The notes: generated from the sequence alone by a model not told the origin. A DNA stretch of 38,213 nt from Bacillota bacterium (GCA_017443515.1 JAFRXM010000050.1:1-38213), one strand, 5' to 3'; numbered from the stretch's first letter, positions 7,147 to 16,007 are shown. Made by a program: numbers and translations.

Positions 7147-7743
7147 ATGGGAAACAGGATCATAACAATAAGCAGAGAGTTCGGCAGCGGCGGCCGCACC
7201 ATAGGTAAGCTGGCAGCTGAAAAACTCGGCATTCCCTGCTACGATCAGGAGATAATCGCAAAGATCGCAGAAGAGAGCGGCCTTGCGGAAGAGTATATCA
7301 AGGAGAGGGGAGAATACATGCCTTCATCCAGCTGGATCGCCAACGCGCTTTCGGCGCGCAGCATAGGCGGCCTTGCCAACGAGGACCAGCTCTGGAGCAG
7401 TCAGTGCAAGGTCATAATGGATCTTGCGCAGAAGGGTCCGTGCGTTATAGTCGGACGCTGCGCCGACCACATACTGCGCGACGACCACGAGCTTCTTACC
7501 GTGTTCATCCACGCCCCCAAGGAAAAGCGCGCGGAGCGCATCGTAAGGGTATACGGCGAGAGCGACGTTTCGATAGAAAAGCGCCTTAAAGACAAGGACA
7601 AGCGCCGCAAGGCCTACTACCAGCTCTACACGGATACCGAGTGGGGCGTAGCCAACAACTACGACGTGTGCCTGGACAGTGCGTCCATAGGCATAGAAAA
7701 GTGCGCCGACCTGCTTGTAGAACTGTACAAAGGAATGAAATAA
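7147..7743 (+). CDS. Cytidylate kinase-like family protein
   Basis: A 198-residue P-loop protein of the cytidylate-kinase-like family. The N-terminus ITISREFGSGGRTIGKLAAEKLGIP carries the nucleotide-binding loop (GSGG, residues 13-16), IVGRCADHIL lies near residue 100, and the arginine-rich lid region KEKRAERIVRVYGESDVSIEKRLKDKDKRRKAYY near 120-155. These proteins resemble nucleoside monophosphate kinases, but many in Clostridia have no proven substrate, so I leave the gene unnamed; it is shorter than canonical Cmk and differs in the N-terminal motif. The ATG follows TGGAGGTGTACC. It has its own promoter and a terminator, so it is monocistronic. Confidence 0.85.
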   Translation: MGNRIITISREFGSGGRTIGKLAAEKLGIPCYDQEIIAKIAEESGLAEEYIKERGEYMPSSSWIANALSARSIGGLANEDQLWSSQCKVIMDLAQKGPCVIVGRCADHILRDDHELLTVFIHAPKEKRAERIVRVYGESDVSIEKRLKDKDKRRKAYYQLYTDTEWGVANNYDVCLDSASIGIEKCADLLVELYKGMK

Positions 7744-7752
7744 CAAAATAAA

Positions 7753-7786
7753 AACGGGGTCAGTTCAATCAGACCCTGTTTTTTTA
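7753..7786. terminator. Bidirectional terminator between kinase-like gene and tRNA-Ala
   Basis: AACGGGGTC (7753-7761) pairs with GACCCTGTT (7772-7780) with one G-U, followed by TTTTTT on the plus strand. On the minus strand the same stem is followed by TTTTTATTTTG, so it can end both the kinase-like transcript and the tRNA-Ala transcript. Confidence 0.85.
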
Positions 7787-7787
7787 T

Positions 7788-7863
7788 TGGTGGAGCGTAG
7801 GGGGATCGAACCCCTGGCCTCAAGATTGCGAACCTTGCGCTCTCCCAGCTGAGCTAACGCCCC
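7788..7863 (-). tRNA. tRNA-Ala (anticodon CGC)
   Basis: The minus strand folds as a complete 76-base tRNA. The acceptor stem GGGGCGT/ACGCTCC contains the G3-U70 pair that identifies alanine tRNAs. The D arm is GCTC-AGCTGGGA-GAGC, the anticodon arm CAAGG-TTCGCAA-TCTTG with anticodon CGC (codon GCG), the variable loop AGGCC, the T arm AGGGG-TTCGATC-CCCCT, discriminator A, and CCA is encoded (7790-7788). Confidence 0.96.
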
Positions 7864-7877
7864 ACGGCACATTGCTT

Positions 7878-7906
7878 ATTCTAACTCATCCGGAGGAAAA
7901 CTTCAA
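7878..7906 (-). promoter_or_regulatory. Promoter of tRNA-Ala
   Basis: On the minus strand TTGAAG (7906-7901) and TAGAAT (7883-7878) are 17 bases apart, and the tRNA starts 14 bases after the -10. Confidence 0.75.
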
Positions 7907-7931
7907 CCACTTTTTGCAGGCAGACAAGGGT

Positions 7932-7960
7932 TTGACGCGGCATGCGTACGGGTGTAAAAT
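7932..7960 (+). promoter_or_regulatory. Promoter of DUF975-galE unit
   Basis: TTGACG (7932-7937) and TAAAAT (7955-7960) are 17 bases apart, with TG just before the -10. The first start codon is at 8018. Confidence 0.7.
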
Positions 7961-8017
7961 AATAACGTTATACATCGATCAATTTCCGGAAAAAACCGGT
8001 CAGTAAAAGGAGAAACA

Positions 8018-8626
8018 ATGAGAAGGTCAGAACTGAAAGCAAGGGCTAAGGCCCAGCTTGGCGGGCAGATATTCGCAAACCAGTGGATGATGGCGCTGGC
8101 GCTCTGCCTGATATCTGCGGCAATAACAACGCTCGCCGGAATAGTAGTCCCGGGGCTCGGAGCGCTTATAATCACCGGACCTCTTACGGTATCGCTGTGC
8201 GGCAGCTTTGTCGCGCAGACCCGCTACGCGCGCGAGATGCAAGTTGAGGATCTTTTCGTGGCGTTCAGACGGGATTTCGGCGGATGCTTCCTGCTGGCTC
8301 TTATGCAGGCGATCTTCATCTTCCTGTGGAGCCTGCTTTTCATAATCCCGGGCATAGTCAAGAGCTATTCCTACTCCATGTGCATGTACATCAAGTCGGA
8401 CCACCCGGATTACGACTGGAAAGCCTGCCTTGACGGCAGCCGCCAGCTCATGCAGGGCAATAAATGGAGGCTGTTCGTCCTGGACCTCAGCTTTATAGGA
8501 TGGTATATCGTGGGAGCCCTCGTACTGGGAGTCGGCACGCTTTGGGTAACACCTTACCACCAGGCCACCAGAGCCCAGTTCTACGAGGCTCTCGTAAGCC
8601 AGTACGAATACGGAGGTGAAATGTGA
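8018..8626 (+). CDS. DUF975-family integral membrane protein
   Basis: A 202-residue membrane protein with the DUF975 signature: an N-terminal [13 protein letters not shown] segment, a hydrophobic [22 protein letters not shown] stretch that I read near residues 40-62, [19 protein letters not shown] near 108-126, and a C-terminal membrane segment ending in [13 protein letters not shown]. About four membrane spans are likely. Its biochemical role is unknown. The ATG follows AAAGGAGAAACA. Its TGA overlaps the GTG start of galE by two bases in the string ATGTGA, so the two are translationally coupled. Confidence 0.88.
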   Translation: MRRSELKARAKAQLGGQIFANQWMMALALCLISAAITTLAGIVVPGLGALIITGPLTVSLCGSFVAQTRYAREMQVEDLFVAFRRDFGGCFLLALMQAIFIFLWSLLFIIPGIVKSYSYSMCMYIKSDHPDYDWKACLDGSRQLMQGNKWRLFVLDLSFIGWYIVGALVLGVGTLWVTPYHQATRAQFYEALVSQYEYGGEM

Positions 8627-9654
8627 ATATACTCGTTACCGGAGGAGCCGGCTACATAGGCTCGCACACTTTGGTCGAGCTCCTTGCCGCAAGGCACGGA
8701 GCTGTTGTAGTGGACAATCTCTGCAATTCCAGCCGCACTGCGCTTAAGCGCGTGGAGCAGATCAGCGGAAAGAAGGTCCCGTTCTACGATGTGGACATCC
8801 GCGACCGCGAGGGTCTGGAGAAGGTCTTTTCTGAAAACAGCTTCGACTGCTGCATACATTTCGCGGGGCTTAAGGCCGTGGGCGAGTCCGTGGTAAAGCC
8901 CTGGGAATACTACGAAAACAACATCGGCGGCACCCTGGTGCTGGTCGACGTGATGAGAAAGCACGGCTGCAAGAACATCATCTTCAGCAGTTCTTCAACC
9001 GTCTACGGAGATCCGGAAGTAATACCTGTTACGGAGCAGACCCCCAAGGGTATATGCACCAACCCCTACGGCAAGACCAAGTCCATGCTGGAGGACATAC
9101 TCTCCGACCTTAACGCCGCGGATGTAAAGACCGGGGACGCAAAACCCTGGAACGTGGTGCTGCTGCGCTACTTCAACCCCATAGGGGCGCATCCGTCAGG
9201 CCTTATAGGGGAAGATCCAAGCGGCATTCCCAACAACCTCATGCCATATATAACGCAGGTGGCGGTGGGCAAGCGCGATATGCTGCACGTCTTCGGCAAC
9301 GATTACGACACCCCGGACGGCACCGGAGTGCGCGATTACATCCACGTGGTGGACCTTGCCAAAGGCCACGTCAAGGCGCTTCAGGCGATAGAGCAGGGCT
9401 GCGGCGTTGCTGTCTATAACCTCGGAACAGGCAAGGGCTACAGCGTGCTTGAGATCGTAAAAGCATTCGAAGAGGCGAGCGGCGTCAAGATCCCGTACGT
9501 CATCGATCCCAGAAGGCCCGGGGACATAGCCGCGAACTACGCGGACGCTTCCAAGGCCGAAAAGGAGCTGGGCTGGAAGGCTGAATTCGGCATCTTTGAG
9601 ATGTGCCGCGACAGCTGGAACTGGCAGAAGAACAACCCGGACGGGTACAGATAA
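8623..9654 (+). CDS. galE: UDP-glucose 4-epimerase
   Basis: This 343-residue short-chain dehydrogenase/reductase interconverts UDP-glucose and UDP-galactose in the cytoplasm, supplying galactose for envelope polysaccharides or the Leloir pathway. The NAD-binding GGAGYIGSH is at residues 7-15, the catalytic Tyr149 and Lys153 are in NPYGKTK, and the SSSSTVYG serine motif lies near residue 125. The [18 protein letters not shown] region is typical of GalE rather than dehydratases. The start is GTG at 8623, supported by CGGAGGTGAA upstream and by the overlap with the DUF975 stop. Confidence 0.94.
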   Translation: MNILVTGGAGYIGSHTLVELLAARHGAVVVDNLCNSSRTALKRVEQISGKKVPFYDVDIRDREGLEKVFSENSFDCCIHFAGLKAVGESVVKPWEYYENNIGGTLVLVDVMRKHGCKNIIFSSSSTVYGDPEVIPVTEQTPKGICTNPYGKTKSMLEDILSDLNAADVKTGDAKPWNVVLLRYFNPIGAHPSGLIGEDPSGIPNNLMPYITQVAVGKRDMLHVFGNDYDTPDGTGVRDYIHVVDLAKGHVKALQAIEQGCGVAVYNLGTGKGYSVLEIVKAFEEASGVKIPYVIDPRRPGDIAANYADASKAEKELGWKAEFGIFEMCRDSWNWQKNNPDGYR

Positions 9655-9717
9655 CAGCAGTGAAGGACCATCCCTACTTGCGTCGCCGAAATATTTTCGC
9701 TCTTTTTTGAAAAATTA

Positions 9718-9750
9718 CGGATTTTCCCGAAAAAATTATGGTAAAATCCG
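9718..9750 (+). promoter_or_regulatory. Stem-loop between galE and aminotransferase gene
   Basis: CGGATTTT (9718-9725) is complementary to AAAATCCG (9743-9750). It is followed by a weak T-rich stretch and then by the -10 of the next gene. It could be a weak terminator for galE or an operator. Confidence 0.35.
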
Positions 9751-9759
9751 ATTTTGTGT

Positions 9760-9767
9760 GGTATAAT
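9760..9767 (+). promoter_or_regulatory. Extended -10 of aminotransferase gene
   Basis: TATAAT at 9762-9767 is preceded by TGG, an extended -10. No consensus -35 lies 17 bases upstream. The start codon is 38 bases downstream. Confidence 0.55.
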
Positions 9768-9805
9768 TTCGAACAATACATAAATAACCGGAAAGGATAG
9801 ACAAT

Positions 9806-11014
9806 ATGATAGCTGTTTCAGACAGGCTCGAACACGTACATTCCGATATCCGCGGCCCTCTCTACGAAGAGGCTCTGCGCATGGAGGCGGGCGGCACCAA
9901 CGTCCTTAAGCTCAATACAGGAAACCCGGGGCGTTTCGGTTTCAAGCTCCCCAACTCGGTGCGCCAGGCGCTGGCGCTGCACATAGACGAGGCGGTCCCG
10001 TACTGCGACGTGCGAGGCATGGCCGATGCGCGCAACGTCATCTGCACCTACCACATAGGGCGCGGCCTTCAGGGAATAATGCCGGGCGACGTATTCATCT
10101 GCAACGGTGTTTCCGAGGCGGCATCCATGATCATGGACGCTCTTATCGGAACAGGAGACGAAGTCCTTCTTCCTTCGCCGTGCTATTCGCTCTGGAGTAA
10201 CAACACCTATCTTTCCGGCGGCAAGGCGGTGTTCTACCGCTGCGATCCGAACAACAACTGGAATCCGGATATAGATGATATAAAGAGCAAGGTAACGCCG
10301 CGCACCAAGGCGCTGCTTGTTATAAACCCCAACAACCCCACAGGCGCGGTCTACAGCCACGAAACACTTGTTGAGATCGCGGACATCGCAAGAAAGAACA
10401 AGCTCGTGCTGCTTGCAGACGAGATCTACGACAGGCTGGTAATGGACGGCCTGAGGCACGAATCGCTTGGCGCCATAGCTCCGGACGTTCCCTGCGTCAC
10501 CTTCAACGGCCTTTCCAAGAGCCACATAATCTGCGGCTTCAGGTGCGGCTGGATGGTGTTCTCGGGGCCGAAAGGGGAGCTGGATGAGGTCCGAAACGGC
10601 GTAATGAAGCTGGCTTCCATGAGGCTGTGCGGCAACGCGCTTACGCAGCTGGTAATACCGGCGGCGCTGGTGGATTCCGAGAGCACCCGCGAGATGCTGG
10701 TGCCCGGAGGCAGGCTCTTCGAGCAGCGCAAAGCCACCTGCGAAGGCCTGGATAAGATAGACGGCGCGTCATACATACAGAACAAGGCCGCATTTTACCT
10801 CTTCCCGGCGCTGGACAAGAACAAGTTCGATTTCGAGAACGCGGAAGATTTCGCGCTCAAGTTTCTGCACGAGAGCCACGTTCTGGTCATCCCGGGCAAC
10901 GGCTTTGACTGGAACGAGGATCTGCGCTTCCGTATCGTCATGCTACCGGAGCCCGCTGTGCTTTCCAAAGCGATGGACGATCTTAAGTACTTCCTGAGCA
11001 AGCACAGAAGGTAA
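9806..11014 (+). CDS. Class I PLP aminotransferase (AlaA-like)
   Basis: A 402-residue fold-type I aminotransferase of the aspartate/alanine aminotransferase group. It shows NTGNPGRFGF near residue 38, the nucleotide-phosphate loop around NGVSEAASMIMDAL, INPNNPTGAVY near 174, LLADEIYDRL near 205, and the PLP lysine in NGLSKSHIICGFRCGW near residue 235. The substrate-carboxylate arginine is in LRFRIVMLPE near the C-terminus. The best match in memory is the alanine transaminase AlaA, which makes alanine from pyruvate and glutamate, but substrate choice cannot be read from motifs alone. The ATG follows GGAAAGGATAGACAAT. The gene has its own promoter and precedes the arginine operon promoter by about 100 bases. 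Confidence 0.88.
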   Translation: MIAVSDRLEHVHSDIRGPLYEEALRMEAGGTNVLKLNTGNPGRFGFKLPNSVRQALALHIDEAVPYCDVRGMADARNVICTYHIGRGLQGIMPGDVFICNGVSEAASMIMDALIGTGDEVLLPSPCYSLWSNNTYLSGGKAVFYRCDPNNNWNPDIDDIKSKVTPRTKALLVINPNNPTGAVYSHETLVEIADIARKNKLVLLADEIYDRLVMDGLRHESLGAIAPDVPCVTFNGLSKSHIICGFRCGWMVFSGPKGELDEVRNGVMKLASMRLCGNALTQLVIPAALVDSESTREMLVPGGRLFEQRKATCEGLDKIDGASYIQNKAAFYLFPALDKNKFDFENAEDFALKFLHESHVLVIPGNGFDWNEDLRFRIVMLPEPAVLSKAMDDLKYFLSKHRR

Positions 11015-11015
11015 T

Positions 11016-11031
11016 ATGCAGAATGCTGCAT
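11016..11031. repeat. Short hairpin after aminotransferase gene
   Basis: ATGCAG and CTGCAT form a 6-bp stem with a four-base loop, without a T tract. It may stabilise the message end rather than terminate. Confidence 0.35.
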
Positions 11032-11056
11032 CAAATCATGAATAATCGCAGTTTTA

Positions 11057-11070
11057 TGCAATAGTATTCA
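11057..11070. promoter_or_regulatory. ARG-box-like site upstream of argG promoter
   Basis: TGCAATAGTATTCA resembles the ArgR/AhrC half-site pair TGNAT-WWWW-ATNCA, with one mismatch in the left half and one in the centre. It lies about 40 bases upstream of the -35. It also overlaps TTTTATGCAATAGT (11052-11065), which is repeated in exact inverted form at 11166-11179. Confidence 0.5.
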
Positions 11071-11110
11071 AAATAACAATCAAAAAATACAGAAAATATT
11101 CAAAATACAC

Positions 11111-11139
11111 TTGACATATGCGCGTATTATCTCTATAAT
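11111..11139 (+). promoter_or_regulatory. Promoter of the arginine operon
   Basis: TTGACA (11111-11116) and TATAAT (11134-11139) are both full consensus, with a 17-base spacer. Transcription should start near 11146, about 56 bases before argG. Confidence 0.9.
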
Positions 11140-11149
11140 ATGCGCATAT
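11116..11149. promoter_or_regulatory. Two ATATGCGCRTAT palindromes over the promoter
   Basis: ATATGCGCGTAT (11116-11127) and the perfect palindrome ATATGCGCATAT (11138-11149) are 22 bases apart centre to centre, about two helical turns, covering the spacer, the -10 and the start point. They look like a tandem operator. They do not match the ARG box and I do not know the regulator. Confidence 0.5.
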
Positions 11150-11170
11150 ATTAAATTTCGTCAAAACTAT

Positions 11171-11184
11171 TGCATAAAAATACA
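11171..11184. promoter_or_regulatory. ARG box in the argG leader
   Basis: TGCATAAAAATACA fits the ARG-box pattern TGNAT-WWWW-ATNCA at every position. It lies about 30 bases downstream of the predicted start point, a position where ArgR binding would repress the operon. Confidence 0.6.
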
Positions 11185-11201
11185 GAAAACAGAGGCTCAA
11201 A

Positions 11202-12416
11202 ATGAACAAGGAAAACATCAAGAAAGTAGTGCTCGCGTATTCCGGCGGTCTGGACACATCCATCATCATTCCGTGGCTCAAGGAAAACTACAACAACTGC
11301 GAAGTAATAGCAGTCTCCGGCAACGTAGGCCAGGCTGACGAGCTGGAAGGTCTGGAGGAAAAGGCCATAAAGACCGGCGCATCCAAGCTCTACGTGCTGG
11401 ATCTTACAGACGATTACGTGGACAATTACATCATCCCGTGCCTTAAGGCAGGCGCCGAGTACGAAGGCTACCTGCTGGGCACCAGCCACGCAAGGCCCTG
11501 CATAGCAAAAGGCCTGGTGGAGATAGCTCTTAAGGAGGGCGCCGATGCCATCTGCCACGGCTGCACGGGCAAGGGCAACGACCAGGTGAGGTTCGAGCTT
11601 GCGATAAAGCACTTCGCTCCTAATATGCCCATCATCGCCCCCTGGAGGGAATGGGACATCAAGAGCAGGGACGAGGAGATAGATTACGCCGAAGCTCACA
11701 ACGTGCCTCTTAAGATAAACAGGGAGACCAACTACTCCAAGGACAAGAACCTCTGGCACCTCTCGCACGAGGGCCTGGACATGGAAGACCCGGGCAACGA
11801 GCCGCAATACGACAAGCCGGGCTTCCTGGAGATGAGCGTTTCTCCGATGAAAGCCCCGGACGCACCTACGTACGTGGAGATCGATTTCGAGCAGGGCGTT
11901 CCGGTGGCGCTTGACGGCCTCAACATGAGCGCCAAGGACATAATCCTCAAGCTCAACGAGCTGGGCGGAGCCAACGGCATAGGCCTTCTGGACCTTGTTG
12001 AGAACAGGCTCGTGGGCATGAAATCCCGCGGCGTCTACGAGACACCGGGAGGCACCATACTCTACAAGGCTCACGAGGTGCTCGAGACCATAACTCTGGA
12101 TAAAATGACAATGCACGAGAAGAAAAAACTCTCGATAACCTTCGGTGAACTGGTGTATAATGGACAGTGGTTCACACCGCTTCGCGAGGCTCTGTCGGCC
12201 TTCGTGGACAAGACCCAGGAGAGGGTCACCGGCAAGGTAAAGCTCAAGCTCTACAAGGGCAATGTCATAAACGCCGGCATATGGAGCCCGTACTCCCTGT
12301 ATTCGGAGGACATAGCCACCTTCGGCGAAAGCGACTACAACCAGGCCGATTCTGCAGGCTTCATAAACCTTTACGGGCTTCCCATAAAGGTGCAGGCAAT
12401 GGTAGACGGTAAGTAA
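11202..12416 (+). CDS. argG: Argininosuccinate synthase
   Basis: First gene of the arginine operon. The 404-residue cytoplasmic enzyme joins citrulline and aspartate using ATP to give argininosuccinate. The N-type ATP pyrophosphatase P-loop AYSGGLDTS is at residues 12-20, [15 protein letters not shown] lies near 120-135, and the length matches ArgG. The ATG follows AGAGGCTCAAA. Upstream are a full-consensus promoter and ARG boxes; downstream is argH after a 55-base gap with a stem-loop. Placing argG first, with the terminal steps leading the operon, means these enzymes are made nearest the promoter. Confidence 0.96.
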   Translation: MNKENIKKVVLAYSGGLDTSIIIPWLKENYNNCEVIAVSGNVGQADELEGLEEKAIKTGASKLYVLDLTDDYVDNYIIPCLKAGAEYEGYLLGTSHARPCIAKGLVEIALKEGADAICHGCTGKGNDQVRFELAIKHFAPNMPIIAPWREWDIKSRDEEIDYAEAHNVPLKINRETNYSKDKNLWHLSHEGLDMEDPGNEPQYDKPGFLEMSVSPMKAPDAPTYVEIDFEQGVPVALDGLNMSAKDIILKLNELGGANGIGLLDLVENRLVGMKSRGVYETPGGTILYKAHEVLETITLDKMTMHEKKKLSITFGELVYNGQWFTPLREALSAFVDKTQERVTGKVKLKLYKGNVINAGIWSPYSLYSEDIATFGESDYNQADSAGFINLYGLPIKVQAMVDGK

Positions 12417-12422
12417 GATCAG

Positions 12423-12453
12423 ATATCCTGCGCGGGTCCTCCGTGCAGGATAT
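12423..12453 (+). promoter_or_regulatory. Intercistronic stem-loop between argG and argH
   Basis: ATATCCTGC (12423-12431) pairs exactly with GCAGGATAT (12445-12453) around a 13-base loop. There is no T tract, so it is more likely an RNA-stability or processing element than a terminator. Confidence 0.6.
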
Positions 12454-12474
12454 TGCGGAATAAAGGAGGACATG

Positions 12475-13851
12475 ATGGCAAAGATGTGGGCCGGCGTAAC
12501 GGACGGCAAAACGGACAGCCTGGCGGACGACTTCAACTCTTCGATAAGCTTCGACAAGTGCCTCTATGCCCAGGATATCAAGGGCAGCATGGCGCACGCG
12601 GCAATGCTTGCGTCGCAGGGGATCATCAGCAGGGAAGAGTGCGATGCCATAACAGAAGGGCTCCGGGGAATACTCGAGGACCTCAAAAGCGGCGCGCTGC
12701 AGTTCGATATGTCCTGCGAGGACATACACATGTTCGTGGAGCAGGTTCTTACCGAGCGCATAGGCGACACCGGAAAGAAGCTCCATACCGCCCGCAGCAG
12801 GAACGATCAGGTTGCCCTGGACATGAGGCTCTACCTCATGGACGAGACAGATGAGATCGCAGGGCTTGTAAAGGCGCTCTGCGCAGCCATCACCGATAAG
12901 GCAGAGCAGCACAAGGAAAGCATAATGCCAGGCTACACACACCTTCAGAGGGCGCAGCCGGTAAGCTTCGGGCACAGCCTGATGGCCTACTCCATGATGC
13001 TTTTACGGGACCTTGGAAGGCTTGCGGATACAAAAAAACGCACCAACGTCTCGCCGATAGGAAGCTGCGCTCTGGCGGGCACCACCTACGATACCGATAG
13101 GAAGATGGAAGCGGAGCTTCTGGGCTTTGAGAGTATCGCTTTAAACAGCATGGATGGCGTTTCCGACAGGGATTTCTGCCTGGAGCTTCTTTCGGCTCTG
13201 GCCATCTTGATGATGCACCTTTCGAGGCTCTCCGAGGAACTGGTGCTGTGGTCCTCCTGGGAGTTCAGGTTCATAAGGCTTTCGGACGCGTTCACTACCG
13301 GCTCGTCCATAATGCCTCAGAAGAAGAACCCCGACATGGCGGAGCTTATACGCGGAAAGACCGGAAGGGTCTACGGCGACCTGATGGCTCTGCTGACCAC
13401 CCTTAAGGGCCTTCCTCTTGCGTATAACAAGGACATGCAGGAGGACAAGGAAGCGGTCTTCGACGCGGTGGACACCGTAAAGATGTGCCTTAAGGTAGCA
13501 GCTCCGATGATAGCGAGCATGACAGTCCTTACGGACAACATGAAGAAAGCCGCGCAGGAAGGCTTCATAAATGCCACTGACCTGGCGGACTACCTGGTAA
13601 AGAAGGGCATGCCGTTCAGGAGTGCATACAAGATCTCGGGCGAGATAGTGGCGCACTGCATGAAAAACGGCCTGGTGCTCGAGACCCTGGCACTGGACGA
13701 GTATAAACAGTTCTCCGGGCTTTTCGAAGAGGACCTGTACGAGGACATAGATCTTAAAAACTGCATGGAAAAGCGCATCTCCGAGGGCGGCACTTCCGTC
13801 GCTTCGGTTGAGAAGCAGATAAAGTTCGTGAGGGCATCGATAAATGACTAA
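12475..13851 (+). CDS. argH: Argininosuccinate lyase
   Basis: A cytoplasmic enzyme of the fumarase/aspartase superfamily that splits argininosuccinate into arginine and fumarate, the last step of the pathway. It has about 458 residues, the normal length. The superfamily signature GSSIMPQKKNPD is at about residues 276-287, with its catalytic serine loop, and TARSRNDQVALDMRLY lies near residue 105. Two ATG codons are adjacent at 12472 and 12475; AGGAGG at 12464-12469 is better spaced for the second. Its end overlaps the start of argC by eight bases, indicating translational coupling. Confidence 0.95.
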   Translation: MAKMWAGVTDGKTDSLADDFNSSISFDKCLYAQDIKGSMAHAAMLASQGIISREECDAITEGLRGILEDLKSGALQFDMSCEDIHMFVEQVLTERIGDTGKKLHTARSRNDQVALDMRLYLMDETDEIAGLVKALCAAITDKAEQHKESIMPGYTHLQRAQPVSFGHSLMAYSMMLLRDLGRLADTKKRTNVSPIGSCALAGTTYDTDRKMEAELLGFESIALNSMDGVSDRDFCLELLSALAILMMHLSRLSEELVLWSSWEFRFIRLSDAFTTGSSIMPQKKNPDMAELIRGKTGRVYGDLMALLTTLKGLPLAYNKDMQEDKEAVFDAVDTVKMCLKVAAPMIASMTVLTDNMKKAAQEGFINATDLADYLVKKGMPFRSAYKISGEIVAHCMKNGLVLETLALDEYKQFSGLFEEDLYEDIDLKNCMEKRISEGGTSVASVEKQIKFVRASIND

Positions 13852-14779
13852 AGTATTCATAGACGGCAAGGCCGGAACAACAGGCCTTCGGATATACGAG
13901 AGGCTGGCTGAAAGAAAGGACCTGGAGCTTATCAGTCTTTCAGAGGAGCTCCGCAAGGACCCGGCAGCCAAGAAGGAGGCATTCGCGGCTGCGGATCTGG
14001 CGTTCCTGTGCCTTCCCGATGCGGCGGCTATAGAGGCGGCGGAGCTGGCGGGGGATACGGTGATAATCGACACCTCCACGGCGCACAGGACGGCGGACGG
14101 CTGGGTGTACGGTTTCCCCGAACTTAAAGGCCAGGCTGAAAAGATAGCAAAGAGCCGAAGGATAGCAAACCCCGGCTGCCATGCGAGCGGATTCGTTTCG
14201 CTGGTAGCTCCGCTGGTAGCAGAAGGCCTCATTGCAAAAGATACCGCGCTGACATGCTTTTCCGTCACCGGATATTCCGGCGGCGGCAAGAAGATGATAG
14301 CCGATTACGAAGCCGAAGGCAGGATAGACCTTGCTGAAGCAGGAACAGTAGATCCGCTGGATTCTCCCAAGCAGTACGGCCTTACACAGAGCCACAAGCA
14401 CCTGCCGGAGATGCAGAAGATATGCGGCCTGGATATAGCCCCGGTATTCTGCCCGATAGTTGCGGACTTCTACAGCGGCATGGTGGTGACGGTACCGGTC
14501 TTTAAAAAGGACCTGAAGGGAAAAGTAGGGGATATTGAGGAAGTCTACAGAAACTGGTATTCCGGAAACTTGCTTCATTTTGAACCTTGCCCGGACGGAG
14601 GCGTCTACGGCAATCTGATGTCCGGCAAGGATGACATGATAGTTACGGTCAGCGGAAACGAGGAGCGGATCCTTCTGATATCCTGCTTCGACAACCTCGG
14701 AAAAGGCGCGTCCGGCGCTGCGATACAGAACATGAACATAGTGCTCGGCCTTCCTCAGGACACGGGCCTGGTGATATAG
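13844..14779 (+). CDS. argC: N-acetyl-gamma-glutamyl-phosphate reductase, short (type 2) form
   Basis: Catalyses the NADPH-dependent reduction of N-acetylglutamyl phosphate to the semialdehyde, third step of the pathway. At 311 residues it is the short, type 2 form rather than the ~345-residue type 1. KVFIDGKAGTTGLRIYERL at the N-terminus binds the nucleotide; the catalytic cysteine is Cys112 in NPGCHASG; and LTQSHKHLPEMQK carries the conserved histidine. It overlaps argH by eight bases and ends 13 bases before argJ, with ACGGAGGAAACTT as the next ribosome site. Confidence 0.93.
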   Translation: MTKVFIDGKAGTTGLRIYERLAERKDLELISLSEELRKDPAAKKEAFAAADLAFLCLPDAAAIEAAELAGDTVIIDTSTAHRTADGWVYGFPELKGQAEKIAKSRRIANPGCHASGFVSLVAPLVAEGLIAKDTALTCFSVTGYSGGGKKMIADYEAEGRIDLAEAGTVDPLDSPKQYGLTQSHKHLPEMQKICGLDIAPVFCPIVADFYSGMVVTVPVFKKDLKGKVGDIEEVYRNWYSGNLLHFEPCPDGGVYGNLMSGKDDMIVTVSGNEERILLISCFDNLGKGASGAAIQNMNIVLGLPQDTGLVI

Positions 14780-14792
14780 ACGGAGGAAACTT

Positions 14793-16007
14793 ATGAAGAT
14801 GATACACGGCGGCGTTTGCGCCGCGAAAGGGTTTAAAGCCGCGGGCATACACTGCGGGATACGCAAGAACCCCGGCAAGAAGGACCTTGCCCTTATAGTC
14901 AGCAGCGTGCCTGCAAGCGCGGCGGCGGTCTACACCACCAACCTGGTAAAGGGCGCCCCCATACTGGTAGATAAAAAGCACCTTGAAAACGGCATAGCCC
15001 AGGCCATCATCTGCAACAGCGGCAACGCCAACACCTGCAACGCCAACGGCATAGAGATAGCCGAAGGCATGGCCGCTCTGGTGGAAAAGCACACAGGCAT
15101 TCCCGCCTGCGACGTGCTGGTATCGTCCACCGGAGTCATAGGCGAGCCCCTGAGCCTTGATCCTGTAGCCGCGGGCATGGAAGAGCTGGTAGCTTCGCTT
15201 TCCGAAGTGGGGAGCAAGGACGCCTGCCACGCGATAATGACCACGGACACCAAGCCCAAGGAACTGGCGCTGGAGTTTGAGCTCGGCGGCAAGACCTGCC
15301 ACATAGGCGGTATAGCCAAGGGCAGCGGCATGATACACCCGAACATGGCTACCATGCTGGTGTTCATAACAACAGACGCGGCGGTAAGCCCTGCCATGAT
15401 AAAGAAGGCGCTTTCGACAGACATCCAGAGCACTTTCAACATGCTCAGCGTTGACGGAGATACTTCCACCAACGACACCGTGATGCTGCTGGCCAACGGT
15501 CTTGCGGGAAACCCGGAGATCACCGAAGAAGGTCCGGATTTCGACGTCTTTATGAAGGCTCTCAACACCATCAACATGGACCTTTCAAGAAGGATAGCCG
15601 CGGACGGCGAGGGCGCCACAAAGCTTCTGGAATGCAAGCTTTCCGGAGCGGACAGCCTTGAAGCGGCAAGGACCGCCGCAAAGAGCGTCATCTGCAGCAG
15701 CCTCGTAAAGTCCGCAATGTTCGGCGAAGACGCCAACTGGGGCCGCGTGCTCTGCGCTATAGGCTACAGCGGAGCGGACGTGGACGTAAACAAGATAGAC
15801 CTAAGCTTTAAGTCCGCGGGCGGCGAAGTTGCGGTCTGCAAAAACGGCGCCGGCATACCTTTTTCCGAGGAGTTGGCCGCGAAGGTGCTCCACGAGAGCG
15901 AGATAGAGATAATAGTAAGCGCAGGAGACGGCCCGTTCTCGGCGACAGCCTGGGGCTGCGACCTGACCTATGAATACGTAAAGATCAACGGAGAGTACAG
16001 GACCTGA
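14793..16007 (+). CDS. argJ: Bifunctional ornithine acetyltransferase / N-acetylglutamate synthase
   Basis: A 404-residue enzyme that transfers the acetyl group from N-acetylornithine to glutamate and so recycles it; many members also use acetyl-CoA to make new N-acetylglutamate. The proenzyme cleaves itself before a threonine: here the site is HPNMATML, with Ala186-Thr187, and Thr187 becomes the nucleophile. CNSGNANTCNANG near residue 70 and STDIQSTFNMLSVDGDTSTND are also typical. No separate argA or argE is in the operon, which agrees with the cyclic pathway, though monofunctional and bifunctional ArgJ cannot be told apart by eye. Its TGA overlaps the argB ATG by one base. Confidence 0.94.
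   Translation: MKMIHGGVCAAKGFKAAGIHCGIRKNPGKKDLALIVSSVPASAAAVYTTNLVKGAPILVDKKHLENGIAQAIICNSGNANTCNANGIEIAEGMAALVEKHTGIPACDVLVSSTGVIGEPLSLDPVAAGMEELVASLSEVGSKDACHAIMTTDTKPKELALEFELGGKTCHIGGIAKGSGMIHPNMATMLVFITTDAAVSPAMIKKALSTDIQSTFNMLSVDGDTSTNDTVMLLANGLAGNPEITEEGPDFDVFMKALNTINMDLSRRIAADGEGATKLLECKLSGADSLEAARTAAKSVICSSLVKSAMFGEDANWGRVLCAIGYSGADVDVNKIDLSFKSAGGEVAVCKNGAGIPFSEELAAKVLHESEIEIIVSAGDGPFSATAWGCDLTYEYVKINGEYRT

Noticed and set aside
11151-12557. Minus-strand ORF opposite argG
   Set aside because: It crosses the arginine promoter and covers the whole of argG; no family resemblance.
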